DNA of 52,487 nucleotides. Source: Oscillospiraceae bacterium. GTDB lineage: Bacteria; Bacillota; Clostridia; Oscillospirales; CAG-272. Below the pieces are notes generated by a model. That model was given only the letters and a program-made list of their open reading frames with translations, made no database searches and was not told the origin of the DNA. The DNA lies in NCBI GenBank assembly GCA_015064345.1, contig SVSK01000007.1:1-52487 (forward strand). The letters run 5' to 3'. Shown here one piece after another: positions 8,217 through 16,908 of this stretch (the stretch's first letter is position 1; every line of letters begins with the position of its first letter). The translations under genes were made by a program, and so were the position numbers.

Positions 8217-10007
8217 TTATTTTATTTCTTCGAAATCAGATGCACCGTGCTTGCAGAGAGGGCAGATAAAGTCTTCAGGAAGCTCGTCTCCCTCGTAAAC
8301 GTATCCGCATATCTTGCAGACATATCCCTTCTTGCCGTCTGTCTCGGGCTTCGGCTTTACATTGTCAAAGTAGTAGGAGTAGGTCATTGTTTCTCTGTCG
8401 GAAAGAACTCTTGCCTCTGTCACAGAGCAGATGAACATTCCGTGAGTGTCAATGTCAATATACTGCTCAACCTTCAGAGACATAAAGGAGTTGATATATC
8501 TCGGGAGAACCACAAGGCCGTTATCGGAGCGGAGAGGCTCGCAGTCAGCAAACTTGTCAACATTTCTGCCGCTGACAAAGCCAAAGCTCTCGAACACCTT
8601 AAAGGGTGCATCCACAGTCAGGCAGTTGATGTTCATAACACCTGTCTGCTTGATGATGTGGTGGGAGTAGTTTTCTTTGTTGATAGTAACAGCAACGCGG
8701 TTCGGTGTGTTCGTTACCTGCGTAACAGTGTTTACGATAAGTCCGTTGTCTTTCTTTCCGTCGTTTGAAGTAACAACGTACAGTCCGTAGCCGATGTTGA
8801 AGAGAGCTGTCATATCGTTCTTGTTTGCTGTAGAATCCTGCAGTGCAAGATATTCCTTGCAAAGCTCATCGGCAAGAGCGTTCACCTGCTGTGTGCTTTC
8901 TTCATTGAGTGCAGAGAGGATCTTTACAGTAGTATCGGCAAAGGTGATGTTCTTGCAGTATTCAAGAAGCCCTTTCATGATCTTTGCCGCAAGAGGAGCC
9001 CAGCTTCCGTTCTCAATAAGTCCAACAGTACGGTTAGAGAAGTTGCGCTCCGCAAGATGTTCAATAAACTCACGCATAAACGGGAATATCTCTGCGTTGT
9101 AAGTTGTGGTTGCAAGAACGAGCTTGCTGTACTTGAATGCATCCGCCACCGCCTGTGCCATATCACATCTTGCAAGATCATGAACAACTACCTTGGGGCA
9201 TCCGTTTTCCTTAAGCTTTTCGGCAAGCCTCAGCACCGCTTTTTTAGTATTACCGTAAACGGATGTATATGCAACAACAATGCCTTCCTCTTCAGGCTGA
9301 TAGCCGGACCATGTGTTGTAAAGGTTCAGGTAATATCCCAGATTTTCATTCAACACGGGGCCGTGGAGAGGACAGATCGTCTGTATGTCAAGTGCAGAAG
9401 CCTTCTTAAGAAGAGACTGTACCTGTGTGCCGTATTTGCCTACGATGCCGATATAATATCTTCTTGCTTCGTCCACCCAAGGCTCATTTGCATCAATGGC
9501 ACCAAACTTACCGAATCCGTCAGCGGAGAACAGGATCTTATCTGTGCTATCATATGTTACGATTACCTCGGGCCAGTGTACCATGGGCGCTGTAACAAAG
9601 GTGAGGTTATGCTTGCCGAGAGACAGGGTGTCACCCTCTCCCACAACAATACGGTTATCGGTGAAATCTGTTCCGAAGAAATTTTTCATCATGGCAAATG
9701 CTTTAGCGGAAGAAACTATCACAGTATTCGGATACGCCTTCATGAAATTCATGATATTGGCGCTGTGGTCAGGCTCCATATGCTGAACTATAAGATAATC
9801 GGGCTGTCTTCCCAGGAGTGTGTTTCCTATATTGTCAAGCCATTCGTGAGTAAAAGCCGCGTCTACTGTATCTACAATAGCAATCTTCTCGTCAATTATC
9901 GCATATGAATTATAGGACATTCCGCTCGGAACTTTATACTGCCCCTCAAAAAGATCAATCTTATGGTCGTTTACGCCGATGTATTTTACATCTCCGGTAA
10001 TTATCAT
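8217..10007 (-). CDS. Multidomain flavodiiron protein: lactamase, flavodoxin, flavin reductase and rubredoxin modules
   Basis: 596 residues in four modules: a metallo-beta-lactamase-like diiron domain (about 1-245, ligands in HMEPDHS, with further His at MVHWPE and CPLHGP), a flavodoxin-like FMN domain (about 253-395, VAYTSVYGNTKKA), a flavin-reductase-like domain (about 400-545), and a C-terminal rubredoxin (YVCKICGYVYEG and CPLCKHG). Flavodiiron proteins reduce O2 to water, or NO to N2O, in the anaerobe cytoplasm; fused reductase and rubredoxin modules shorten the electron path from NAD(P)H. It heads the oxygen/iron operon, with a promoter at 10038-10066. Confidence 0.95.
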   Translation of the reverse strand: MIITGDVKYIGVNDHKIDLFEGQYKVPSGMSYNSYAIIDEKIAIVDTVDAAFTHEWLDNIGNTLLGRQPDYLIVQHMEPDHSANIMNFMKAYPNTVIVSSAKAFAMMKNFFGTDFTDNRIVVGEGDTLSLGKHNLTFVTAPMVHWPEVIVTYDSTDKILFSADGFGKFGAIDANEPWVDEARRYYIGIVGKYGTQVQSLLKKASALDIQTICPLHGPVLNENLGYYLNLYNTWSGYQPEEEGIVVAYTSVYGNTKKAVLRLAEKLKENGCPKVVVHDLARCDMAQAVADAFKYSKLVLATTTYNAEIFPFMREFIEHLAERNFSNRTVGLIENGSWAPLAAKIMKGLLEYCKNITFADTTVKILSALNEESTQQVNALADELCKEYLALQDSTANKNDMTALFNIGYGLYVVTSNDGKKDNGLIVNTVTQVTNTPNRVAVTINKENYSHHIIKQTGVMNINCLTVDAPFKVFESFGFVSGRNVDKFADCEPLRSDNGLVVLPRYINSFMSLKVEQYIDIDTHGMFICSVTEARVLSDRETMTYSYYFDNVKPKPETDGKKGYVCKICGYVYEGDELPEDFICPLCKHGASDFEEIK

Positions 10008-10037
10008 TGTCTTATGCTCTCCTGTGGTATTTTTTAC

Positions 10038-10066
10038 ATTATATCACATAATTATAAACTATTCAA
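10038..10066 (-). promoter_or_regulatory. Promoter of the oxygen/iron operon, with a PerR-like half site
   Basis: Reading the minus strand: TTGAAT (10066-10061), 17 nt, TATAAT (10043-10038). Within the spacer the stretch TTATAATTAT matches the left part of the PerR box consensus TTATAATNATTATAA; the right half is poor. Promoter is well supported; PerR control is only a suggestion. Confidence 0.7.
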
Positions 10067-10141
10067 TGGGGTTTTGATTCATTTTACATATCACTTTTTC
10101 ATTTTATGTTTATAGTATATCACTTCCGCAGCAAAAGATAT

Positions 10142-10155
10142 GTTGAAATTTCAAC
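10142..10155. promoter_or_regulatory. Perfect 14-bp palindrome in a divergent intergenic region
   Basis: GTTGAAATTTCAAC is its own reverse complement and lies between the divergent flavodiiron and helical-protein genes. It could be an operator for either; no family was recognised. Confidence 0.35.
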
Positions 10156-10250
10156 AAAACAATATTTTAATTATAAAAAATCTATTTTCAATAAATATTA
10201 CGCTTCGTTTCGGAAATAATGATAACATACCACGGAAAGGATGAAAATAA

Positions 10251-10685
10251 ATGATCGAACAGGACACAATAAAGCTACTCAGAGAATGTGACGCGGGCGT
10301 GAAAATGGGAGTAAGCTCAATAAACGAGGTTATTGACTTTGTCAAAGCAAATGAGCTGAAAGATAACTTAAATGAGTGCAAGAGAAAGCATGACAAGCTC
10401 AGCGCAGAAATTGACGGTCTGCTCCACAAGTACCATGATGACGGTAAGAATCCAAATCCCATAGCCAAGGGAATGTCATGGGTCAAGACCAACGTAATGC
10501 TCAGCGTGAATGAGTCGGACCACACCATAGCAGACCTTATTACAGACGGCTGCAACATGGGTGTGAAGTCCTTAAACAAATATCTGAACAAGTATGAAGC
10601 CGCAGACGAGGTCTCGAAGGATATCGCAAAGCGACTTATCAATCAGGAACAAGAGCTTACCGAGAGCATCAGTAAATTCCTGTAA
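10251..10685 (+). CDS. Small helical protein of unknown function, ferritin-like (DUF2383-type) character
   Basis: 144 residues, almost entirely helical, without signal or membrane segments. Segments ECDAGVKMGVSSINEV, ECKRKHDKLS and DLITDGCNMGVKSLNKYL look like the helices of a four-helix bundle related to the DUF2383/PA2169 ferritin-like group, but a conserved iron site is not obvious. An AAAGGATG ribosome site lies about 8 nt before the ATG. It is divergent from the oxygen/iron operon, so a role in redox stress is plausible but unproven. Confidence 0.65.
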   Translation: MIEQDTIKLLRECDAGVKMGVSSINEVIDFVKANELKDNLNECKRKHDKLSAEIDGLLHKYHDDGKNPNPIAKGMSWVKTNVMLSVNESDHTIADLITDGCNMGVKSLNKYLNKYEAADEVSKDIAKRLINQEQELTESISKFL

Positions 10686-10690
10686 TGAAA

Positions 10691-10723
10691 AAGCACCGGT
10701 CGGGGATGATCCAATCGGTGCTT
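10691..10723. terminator. Bidirectional terminator between the helical protein and trpB
   Basis: AAGCACCG (10691-10698) pairs with CGGTGCTT (10716-10723); A-rich sequence on one side and ACTGTTTATTT on the other. Confidence 0.8.
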
Positions 10724-10732
10724 ACTGTTTAT

Positions 10733-11953
10733 TTATCTGATGCCGTAATTTTCGATAACGTAGTCCATATCCTTGTCGCCGCGGCCGGAGAGGTTGATAA
10801 GCACAGAGCCGTGCTCCATTGTTTTCGCCAGCTTCATGCCGTATGCAACTGCGTGAGAGCTTTCGATAGCGGGGATGATACCCTCAAGGCGTGCGAGCTT
10901 GTAGAATGCGTCGATAGTTTCTTCGTCGTCGATAACGTCATACTTAACTCTGCCGATCTCCTGAAGGAATGCGTGTTCAGGACCGGAGGAAGGATAGTCA
11001 AGGCCGCTTGCTACGGAATAAACGGGAGCGGGATCGCCGTTTTCATCCTTCAGCATGATGCTGTTGAAGCCGTGCATGATACCCTCTGTACCGTACTTAA
11101 GGCTGGCAGCGTGGTCACCGAGTTTAGGACCTCTGCCGAGAGGCTCAATACCGTAAATGTCAACAGGATCGTTGAGGAAGCCTGCGAAGAGACCTGCCGC
11201 ATTGGAACCACCGCCTACGCAGGCAACGATTGCTGAGGGCAGGTGACCTGTCATGTCGATAAACTGCTCTCTTGCCTCGATACCGACAACGCTCTGGAAG
11301 TCACGAACCATCATGGGGAACGGGTGCGGGCCGAGAACTGAACCGATGCAGTAGATAGAATCCTTATACTCACGGCTGTATGCATCAAATGCCGCGTCAA
11401 CCGCTTCCTTGAGAGTCTGGAGACCGTGTGTTACCTCAACGACGTTTGCGCCGAGGATCTTCATTCTTGCAACGTTGGGTGCCTGCTTCTTAATGTCAAC
11501 AGAACCCATGTAAATGTCACATTCAAGTCCGAAATATGCTGCCGCAGTAGCAAGAGCAACACCGTGCTGACCTGCGCCTGTTTCAGCGATAACCTTCTTC
11601 TTTCCCATGTACTTTGCAAGAAGTGCCTCACCCATACAATGATTCAGCTTGTGTGCACCGGAATGGTTGAGGTCCTCACGCTTTGCGTAAAGCTGTACTC
11701 TTCCGCCAAGTGCATCGGACAGTCTTTCAAGATGGGAAACGGGTGTGGGTCTGCCCTGGAATTCTTTTCTGATTCTGCGAAGCTCCGCAATGAACTTTCT
11801 GGACTGGGCGATGGAGAAATAAGCCTCTGTGATCTCCGCCATAGCCGCCTTCAGCTTGTCTTCGATGTACGCACCGCCGTATTTTCCGAAATAGCCGTCC
11901 TTGTCGGGATAATTGCTGTAATAGGTATCAAAATCTACGTTGCCGATTTTCAT
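10733..11953 (-). CDS. trpB: Tryptophan synthase beta chain
   Basis: 406 residues, the usual length. The PLP lysine is Lys102 in HSGAHKLNH, the phosphate-binding loop is VGGGSNAAG, and [10 protein letters not shown] is the conserved active-site loop. It condenses indole and serine to tryptophan. No trpA or other trp gene is adjacent, so this is an orphan beta chain in this window, possibly used for indole salvage or paired with a distant trpA. Control is by the Trp-specific T-box leader just upstream, so expression should rise when uncharged tRNA-Trp builds up. Confidence 0.97.
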   Translation of the reverse strand: MKIGNVDFDTYYSNYPDKDGYFGKYGGAYIEDKLKAAMAEITEAYFSIAQSRKFIAELRRIRKEFQGRPTPVSHLERLSDALGGRVQLYAKREDLNHSGAHKLNHCMGEALLAKYMGKKKVIAETGAGQHGVALATAAAYFGLECDIYMGSVDIKKQAPNVARMKILGANVVEVTHGLQTLKEAVDAAFDAYSREYKDSIYCIGSVLGPHPFPMMVRDFQSVVGIEAREQFIDMTGHLPSAIVACVGGGSNAAGLFAGFLNDPVDIYGIEPLGRGPKLGDHAASLKYGTEGIMHGFNSIMLKDENGDPAPVYSVASGLDYPSSGPEHAFLQEIGRVKYDVIDDEETIDAFYKLARLEGIIPAIESSHAVAYGMKLAKTMEHGSVLINLSGRGDKDMDYVIENYGIR

Positions 11954-11988
11954 TTTGTTTTCCTCCGATATATCTTAACTTAAATTAG

Positions 11989-12057
11989 TTACTGTAGTGT
12001 TGTAGTATGGCTATTATGTGAGTCCGGCGCCCGCCATCGTTTTGTAAGCAGTACCAT
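11989..12057 (-). CDS. Possible 22-codon leader ORF between the T-box and trpB
   Basis: After the T-box terminator, GGAGG lies 5 nt before an ATG at 12057 that opens 22 codons (starts MVLLTKRWRAPD, ends TTTLQ). One Trp codon is present. It stops 35 nt before trpB. No homology can be judged; it may be chance. Confidence 0.25.
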   Translation of the reverse strand: MVLLTKRWRAPDSHNSHTTTLQ

Positions 12058-12064
12058 AGTCTCC

Positions 12065-12405
12065 TCCGAAAAATGAAAAAACCTTAACAGAACTGTTCTC
12101 TGTCAAGGACGAATAAACATTATCCGCGGTGCCACCTTGATTCACGGTCTCCCATGCGCTTGCGAGATACGGCAAAATGCGATATCCCCGACAACTAACG
12201 TATGCCATACGTTGCAGAATACTCGGGTTTCCCCTTTGACTGCACCCTCAGCGGCCCATTCGATCCTACGATCGGCAGATATCTGCTGACGACTTGTTTC
12301 TTACCCGATTCTCATCCTCGCGGGCTCTCTGTGAAGTCATGATCGCCTTTATCTCCGCTTCAACGGTTTACTGTTGAACTAATCAACGGTTTATGATGAT
12401 ATAGT
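12065..12405 (-). promoter_or_regulatory. T-box riboswitch leader, Trp specifier TGG
   Basis: The minus strand carries the T-box sequence AAGGTGGCACCGCGG (12138-12124), which pairs with the uncharged tRNA acceptor end. It is followed by a terminator with stem CCTTGACAGA/TCTGTTAAGG and TTTTTT (12109-12076). Upstream stem I shows AGAGAG, a GAGAATCGGG distal-loop element, and the specifier context GAATGGG with codon TGG at 12258-12256. A stable stem AACGTATG/CATACGTT lies between. TGG specifies tryptophan, matching the downstream trpB. Read-through is expected when tRNA-Trp is uncharged. Confidence 0.93.
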
Positions 12406-12431
12406 ATAGCACTATCCTCCCGTTTTGTCAA
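12403..12431 (-). promoter_or_regulatory. Promoter of the T-box/trpB transcript
   Basis: On the minus strand, TTGACA (12431-12426), 17-nt spacer, TATACT (12408-12403). A near-consensus vegetative promoter. Confidence 0.9.
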
Positions 12432-12511
12432 TAGCTAATTTGTATTTTTATGCAGGAATAATTCATAAGTATAATTTATTGAAAGAAACCTGCCTAAAAC
12501 GCCTGTTTTTA

Positions 12512-12540
12512 TTGACAAAACCTGCCGTACAATGTATACT
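12512..12540 (+). promoter_or_regulatory. Promoter of the arabinose operon
   Basis: TTGACA (12512-12517), 17-nt spacer, TATACT (12535-12540), 38 nt before the kinase ATG. It is divergent from the trpB promoter. Confidence 0.88.
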
Positions 12541-12553
12541 AAAAATATACATT
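12531..12553 (+). promoter_or_regulatory. Operator-like inverted repeat on the arabinose promoter
   Basis: AATGTATA (12531-12538) and TATACATT (12546-12553) are perfect inverted arms with a 7-nt spacer and overlap the -10 box. The position fits repression by a sugar-responsive regulator (AraR or LacI type), which is not encoded in the window. Confidence 0.6.
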
Positions 12554-12577
12554 ACGGAACGCGAGGATTAATAAACC

Positions 12578-14107
12578 ATGAGCAAATTATCTCTTGGAAT
12601 CGAGCTTGGATCTACCCGAATCAAGGCAGTCGCCATTGATGAAAATCACATTCCCGTAAGCTCAGGAGACTACACCTGGGCAAGCAGATACGAAAACGGT
12701 GTTTGGACCTACGACCTCTCCGAAGCGTTGGAGGGTCTGAAGACAGCACTTCGCGGCGTTGAAGGACTTGAGAACATTGGAGTCGCAGGTATTTCTGCGA
12801 TGATGCACGGATATCTTGTGTTTGATGAGGACTGGAATCTGCTTGTTCCCTTCCGCACCTGGCAGAACACCATAACGGCTCAGTCTGCCGCAGAGCTTAC
12901 CGAGCTTTTCGGATTCAACATTCCTCAGCGTTGGAGCATCGCACACATTTACCAGGCAGTGCTGAACAACGAGGAGCACATACATAAGATCGCGCACCTC
13001 ACCACTCTCTCCGGATATATCCACTACATGCTCACAGGCGTTAATGCTGTTGGTATGGGCGAGGCATCCGGTATGTTCCCCATCGACAGTGACAAGCTCT
13101 GCTTTGATGAAGAAATGGTTGAGAAGTTCGACAAGCTTACCGCGTCAAAGGGAGTTGAGTGGAAGATCACTGACGTTCTTCCGAAGATACTCTTGGCAGG
13201 CGAGGCGGCTGGCACAATAACCGAATCCGGTAGCGCACTTATCGACGGGCTCCTCCCCGCAGGTGTTCCCATGTGTCCTCCCGAAGGCGATGCAGGCACA
13301 GGTATGACCGCCACAAACGCGGTTGCACCGAGAACAGGTAACGTTTCCGCAGGTACGTCTATTTTCTCAATGATCGTTCTTGAAAAACCCCTTTCCAAGG
13401 TTTACGAAGAAATTGACATGGTAACCACTCCCACAGGTAAGCCCGTTGCAATGGTTCACGGAAACAACTGCACCAACGACACAAACGCTTGGGCATCTGT
13501 ATTTGGTGAAACAGCAAAGCTCTTTGGGGCGAATATCACAACAGGCGAGCTTTACACCAAGCTTTACGAAAAGAGCCTTGAGGGAGATGCTGACTGCGGC
13601 GGTGTTCTTGTATGTAACTACCTTGCAGGTGAGGGCGTAACTCACATGGACGAGGGCAGACCTCTCGTTGCACGCCGTGCTGACAGCAAGTTCACTCTGG
13701 CAAACTTCTTCCGTTCACAGCTTTACTCCACAATGGCAACCCTAAAGATCGGTATGGACATTCTTGCTGAAGAAAACGTGGCTGTTGACTCGCTCACAGG
13801 TCACGGTGGACTCTTCAAGACTCCCGTAGTAGGTCAGAGATACATGGCTGCTGCGACAGGTGCTCCCGTAACCTGCATGGAAACTGCAGGCGAGGGCGGT
13901 CCTTACGGTATGGCACTTCTCGCGGCCTATCTCGCGAACAAAGCTGACGGTGAAACTCTGGAAGATTATCTTGATAATAAGGTGTTCGCAGGCGCCGTCG
14001 GCACAACACTTGCACCCGATCCTGCTGACGTTGAAGGATTTGAAGCATACATGAAGCAGTACCGCGCTTTGCTTGAGGTAGAGCGTGCCGCAATCGCAAA
14101 TATTTAA
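12578..14107 (+). CDS. FGGY-family carbohydrate kinase, likely L-ribulokinase by context
   Basis: 509 residues. The N-terminal phosphate loop GIELGSTRIKAV and the central ATP-domain segments (PEGDAGTGM, VSAGTSIF, HGGLFKTP) are those of FGGY kinases. It is more xylulokinase-like than classical AraB, but the next two genes are araA and araD, so phosphorylation of L-ribulose is the best inference. It is the first gene of the operon, directly behind the regulated promoter, and starts at the ATG preceded by GCGAGGATT. araA begins 28 nt after its stop. Confidence 0.85.
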   Translation: MSKLSLGIELGSTRIKAVAIDENHIPVSSGDYTWASRYENGVWTYDLSEALEGLKTALRGVEGLENIGVAGISAMMHGYLVFDEDWNLLVPFRTWQNTITAQSAAELTELFGFNIPQRWSIAHIYQAVLNNEEHIHKIAHLTTLSGYIHYMLTGVNAVGMGEASGMFPIDSDKLCFDEEMVEKFDKLTASKGVEWKITDVLPKILLAGEAAGTITESGSALIDGLLPAGVPMCPPEGDAGTGMTATNAVAPRTGNVSAGTSIFSMIVLEKPLSKVYEEIDMVTTPTGKPVAMVHGNNCTNDTNAWASVFGETAKLFGANITTGELYTKLYEKSLEGDADCGGVLVCNYLAGEGVTHMDEGRPLVARRADSKFTLANFFRSQLYSTMATLKIGMDILAEENVAVDSLTGHGGLFKTPVVGQRYMAAATGAPVTCMETAGEGGPYGMALLAAYLANKADGETLEDYLDNKVFAGAVGTTLAPDPADVEGFEAYMKQYRALLEVERAAIANI

Positions 14108-14135
14108 CTTTAATTATACATCGGAGGATAAAATA

Positions 14136-15605
14136 ATGAGCAAGACATACAAGTTCTGGTTTGTAGTCGGTTCACAGTTCCTGTACGGTCCCGAGGTGCT
14201 TGAGACAGTTGAAAAAAGAGCACGCGAGATGGCAGAGGAGATGTCAAAAAGACTTCCCTACGCACTTGAGTACAAGGTAACAGCAAAGACCAATAAGGAA
14301 ATCACCGATATCGTAAAAGAAGCTAACTACGACGACACATGTGCAGGTATCATCACATGGTGTCACACCTTCTCTCCCAGTAAGATGTGGATAAACGGCC
14401 TCGTCAATCTTCAGAAGCCTTACTGCCACTTTGCAACACAGTACAACCGTGAGATCCCGAATGATGAGATCGATATGGACTTCATGAATCTCAACCAGGC
14501 TGCACACGGCGACAGAGAACACGGATTTATCGCAGCCCGTCTTCGCATGCCCAGAAAGGTTATCGCAGGTTACTGGCAGGATGAAGCTCCCCTTAAGAGA
14601 ATCGGTGACTGGATGAAGGCGGCGGTTGGCGTTGCTGTGTCCAAGAGCCTCAAGGTAATGCGCTTTGGCGATAACATGCGCGAGGTTGCCGTAACTGAAG
14701 GCGACAAGGTAGAAGTGCAGACCAAGCTTGGTTGGCAGGTCAACACTTGGGCAGTTGGCGACCTTGTTAAGGAAATGAACGCTGTAACTGAAGCTGAAAT
14801 CGACGCGCTCATGGACGTTTACACCGCTGAATATGACATCGCAACAGATAATATCGGTGCTATCCGCTATCAGGCTCGCGAAGAGATCGCAATGAAGAAG
14901 ATGATGGACCGCGAGGGCTGTCTTGCATTCTCCAACACATTCCAGGATCTCTACGGCATGGAGCAGCTTCCCGGCCTTGCATCCCAGCATCTCATGGCAC
15001 AGGGCTACGGCTACGGCGGTGAGGGCGACTGGAAGGTTTCTGCTATGACTGCTATCATGAAGGCTATGGGTGAAGGTGGCAACGGTGCGTCTGCATTCAT
15101 GGAAGACTATACATACCACCTTGAAGCGGGCCGCGAGTATAGCCTTGGCGCCCATATGCTTGAAGTATGCCCCAGCCTCGCAGGAAGCAAGCCTCGCATT
15201 GAGACACATCACCTCGGCATCGGCATGAACGAAAAGGATCCCGCTCGTCTCGTATTTGAAGGCAAAGCAGGTCCTGCTATCGTAGTATCTCTCATTGATA
15301 TGGGCGGCAGACTTCGTCTCATCGTTCAGGATATCGAATGTGTTAAGCCTATTATGGAAATGCCCAATCTTCCCGTTGCAAGAGTAATGTGGAGAGCAAT
15401 GCCTGACCTCGCAACCGGTGTTGAGTGCTGGATCACTGCAGGCGGCGCGCATCACACAGTCCTCTCCTATGACGTTTCTGCGGAACAGATGAAGGACTGG
15501 GCAAGAATGATGGACATCGAGTTTGTTCACATCACAGCGGACACTACTGTGGATTCTCTCGAGAAGGAACTTTTCCTTAACAATCTTGCGTGGAAGCTGA
15601 AGTGA
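14136..15605 (+). CDS. araA: L-arabinose isomerase
   Basis: 489 residues, the family length. It begins MSKTYKFWFVVGSQFLYG; the metal site is formed by Glu in the GYGGEGDWK and FMEDYTYH segments and His in ETHHLGIG and GGAHHTVLSYD. It converts L-arabinose to L-ribulose in the cytoplasm with Mn. The start at 14136 has GGAGG 9 nt upstream; the frame extends 51 nt further up into the kinase gene but without a ribosome site. Confidence 0.97.
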   Translation: MSKTYKFWFVVGSQFLYGPEVLETVEKRAREMAEEMSKRLPYALEYKVTAKTNKEITDIVKEANYDDTCAGIITWCHTFSPSKMWINGLVNLQKPYCHFATQYNREIPNDEIDMDFMNLNQAAHGDREHGFIAARLRMPRKVIAGYWQDEAPLKRIGDWMKAAVGVAVSKSLKVMRFGDNMREVAVTEGDKVEVQTKLGWQVNTWAVGDLVKEMNAVTEAEIDALMDVYTAEYDIATDNIGAIRYQAREEIAMKKMMDREGCLAFSNTFQDLYGMEQLPGLASQHLMAQGYGYGGEGDWKVSAMTAIMKAMGEGGNGASAFMEDYTYHLEAGREYSLGAHMLEVCPSLAGSKPRIETHHLGIGMNEKDPARLVFEGKAGPAIVVSLIDMGGRLRLIVQDIECVKPIMEMPNLPVARVMWRAMPDLATGVECWITAGGAHHTVLSYDVSAEQMKDWARMMDIEFVHITADTTVDSLEKELFLNNLAWKLK

Positions 15606-15613
15606 GGTAAGCA

Positions 15614-16312
15614 ATGCTCGAACAACTGAAAGAAATCGTTTGCCGCGCAAATCTTGAGTTGCCAAGATACGGGCTTGTGACATTCACCTGGGGAAACGTA
15701 TCAGGTGTTGACCGTGAAAGCGGACTTATGGTCATCAAGCCGAGCGGTGTTGATTATGACAATATGACAGCGGATGATATGGTTGTAGTTTCTCTTGCCA
15801 CAGGTGAGCGTGTTGAGGGTAAGTGGAAGCCCTCATCCGACACTGCCACCCACGTTGCGCTGTACAATGCCTTCCCCACTCTCGGTGGAATCGTGCACAC
15901 CCATTCCCGCTATGCAACATCATTTGCTCAGGCAGGTAGAGGAGTTCCCGCTTACGGCACAACCCACGGGGATTACTTCTACGGTGAGATCCCCTGCACC
16001 CGCAAAATGACTCCCGAGGAGATCGGCGGTGCTTATGAGCATGAAACGGGCAACGTGATCATCGAGACCTTCAAGAATCGCGGAATCGATCCTGCATTTG
16101 TACCTGCTGCACTGGTTTACAGCCACGGACCGTTTACATGGGGCAAGGATCCCGCTGAAGCCGTACACAATGCGGTGGTGCTTGAGGAATGCGCGCTCAT
16201 GGCAATCCAGACCGAAGCGCTGAATCCCTCCGTTACCCCCATGCAGCAGGAGCTTCTCGACAAGCATTTCCTCCGCAAGCACGGCAAAAACGCATATTAC
16301 GGTCAGAATTAA
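15614..16312 (+). CDS. araD: L-ribulose-5-phosphate 4-epimerase
   Basis: 232 residues, class II aldolase fold. FTWGNVSG and KPSGVDYD bind phosphate; zinc ligands are the two His in IVHTHSRYA and the His of YSHGPF. It makes D-xylulose-5-phosphate, feeding arabinose into the pentose phosphate pathway. It starts 8 nt after araA, completing a kinase-isomerase-epimerase operon. No arabinose transporter or regulator accompanies it here. Confidence 0.96.
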   Translation: MLEQLKEIVCRANLELPRYGLVTFTWGNVSGVDRESGLMVIKPSGVDYDNMTADDMVVVSLATGERVEGKWKPSSDTATHVALYNAFPTLGGIVHTHSRYATSFAQAGRGVPAYGTTHGDYFYGEIPCTRKMTPEEIGGAYEHETGNVIIETFKNRGIDPAFVPAALVYSHGPFTWGKDPAEAVHNAVVLEECALMAIQTEALNPSVTPMQQELLDKHFLRKHGKNAYYGQN

Positions 16313-16374
16313 AATAAATTCACACGAAAAAGGGTGTTATTATTATTTTGATCCTGCTTGCGGTGACGTTAGAG

Positions 16375-16396
16375 ATAACATTTATGACAATATAAT
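16375..16396 (+). promoter_or_regulatory. Weak promoter candidate before the zinc-ribbon membrane gene
   Basis: TATAAT at 16391-16396 with a poor -35 TTAGAG 16 nt upstream (about 16369-16374). The gap 16313-16421 also has a weak CACAC/GGTGT hairpin followed by TTATTATTATTTT that may end the ara transcript. Confidence 0.4.
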
Positions 16397-16421
16397 CTAA
16401 ATAGACGGAGGCATTCATACT

Positions 16422-16856
16422 ATGTTTAGAAACATCGGCAAAAAAATCATGTCCCTTGCAAGAGTGATATCGGGTATCATCATTGCACTCTTCTCAATTG
16501 GCGGCATCATAATCATCGTTGAGGCTGTTAATAATGAGGAAGAAGGTCTGATCATATCGGGCTTGCTTGTCATTGCTATTGGAATTCTTGTGGCGTGGCT
16601 CTCGTCCTTTATGCTCTACGGTTACGGTCAACTCATCGAAAACACATCCGAACTGAATGAGATTAACGAGAGTCTCAAATCAATACGAGCAATGTATGCT
16701 ACTGATAGAATGACACGCGAGAATAATACATACGCCCCTGAATCGAAGACAATTTTCTGCCCGACCTGTGGAACAAGAACAACCTGTCCCATTGATGCAG
16801 CAGTATGCTTCTGTAAAAACTGCGGAGAAGAAATACAAATTCCCGACAAAAAATAA
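16422..16856 (+). CDS. Small membrane protein with C-terminal zinc ribbon, unknown function
   Basis: 144 residues. Two membrane helices (about 12-38 and 43-65) are followed by a helical linker and a C-terminal zinc ribbon with ligands in CPTCG and CKNCGE (about 109-135). The ribbon should face the cytoplasm. Good GGAGG ribosome site. Function unknown. Its layout recalls the zinc-ribbon membrane proteins of the TerY cluster at the right end of the window, but the tails are not alike. Confidence 0.7.
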   Translation: MFRNIGKKIMSLARVISGIIIALFSIGGIIIIVEAVNNEEEGLIISGLLVIAIGILVAWLSSFMLYGYGQLIENTSELNEINESLKSIRAMYATDRMTRENNTYAPESKTIFCPTCGTRTTCPIDAAVCFCKNCGEEIQIPDKK

Positions 16857-16865
16857 TTCGCACGC

Positions 16866-16907
16866 AAAAAGCTCTGCGGACCCAACTCGAGTCTACAGAG
16901 CTTTTTT
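16866..16907. terminator. Bidirectional terminator
   Basis: AAAAAGCTCTG (16866-16876) pairs with CAGAGCTTTTTT (16896-16907), with inner GAC/GTC pairing. It serves the + zinc-ribbon gene and the - MFS gene. Confidence 0.9.
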
Positions 16908-16908
16908 G

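Noticed and set aside
12014-12208. A 64-codon minus-strand frame before trpB
   Set aside because: It lies on the T-box antiterminator and terminator; the RNA structure explains the sequence.
14244-15683. A 479-codon minus-strand frame opposite araA
   Set aside because: A shadow of araA codon usage: no ribosome site, Cys/His/Val-rich translation, and full overlap with a clear enzyme gene.
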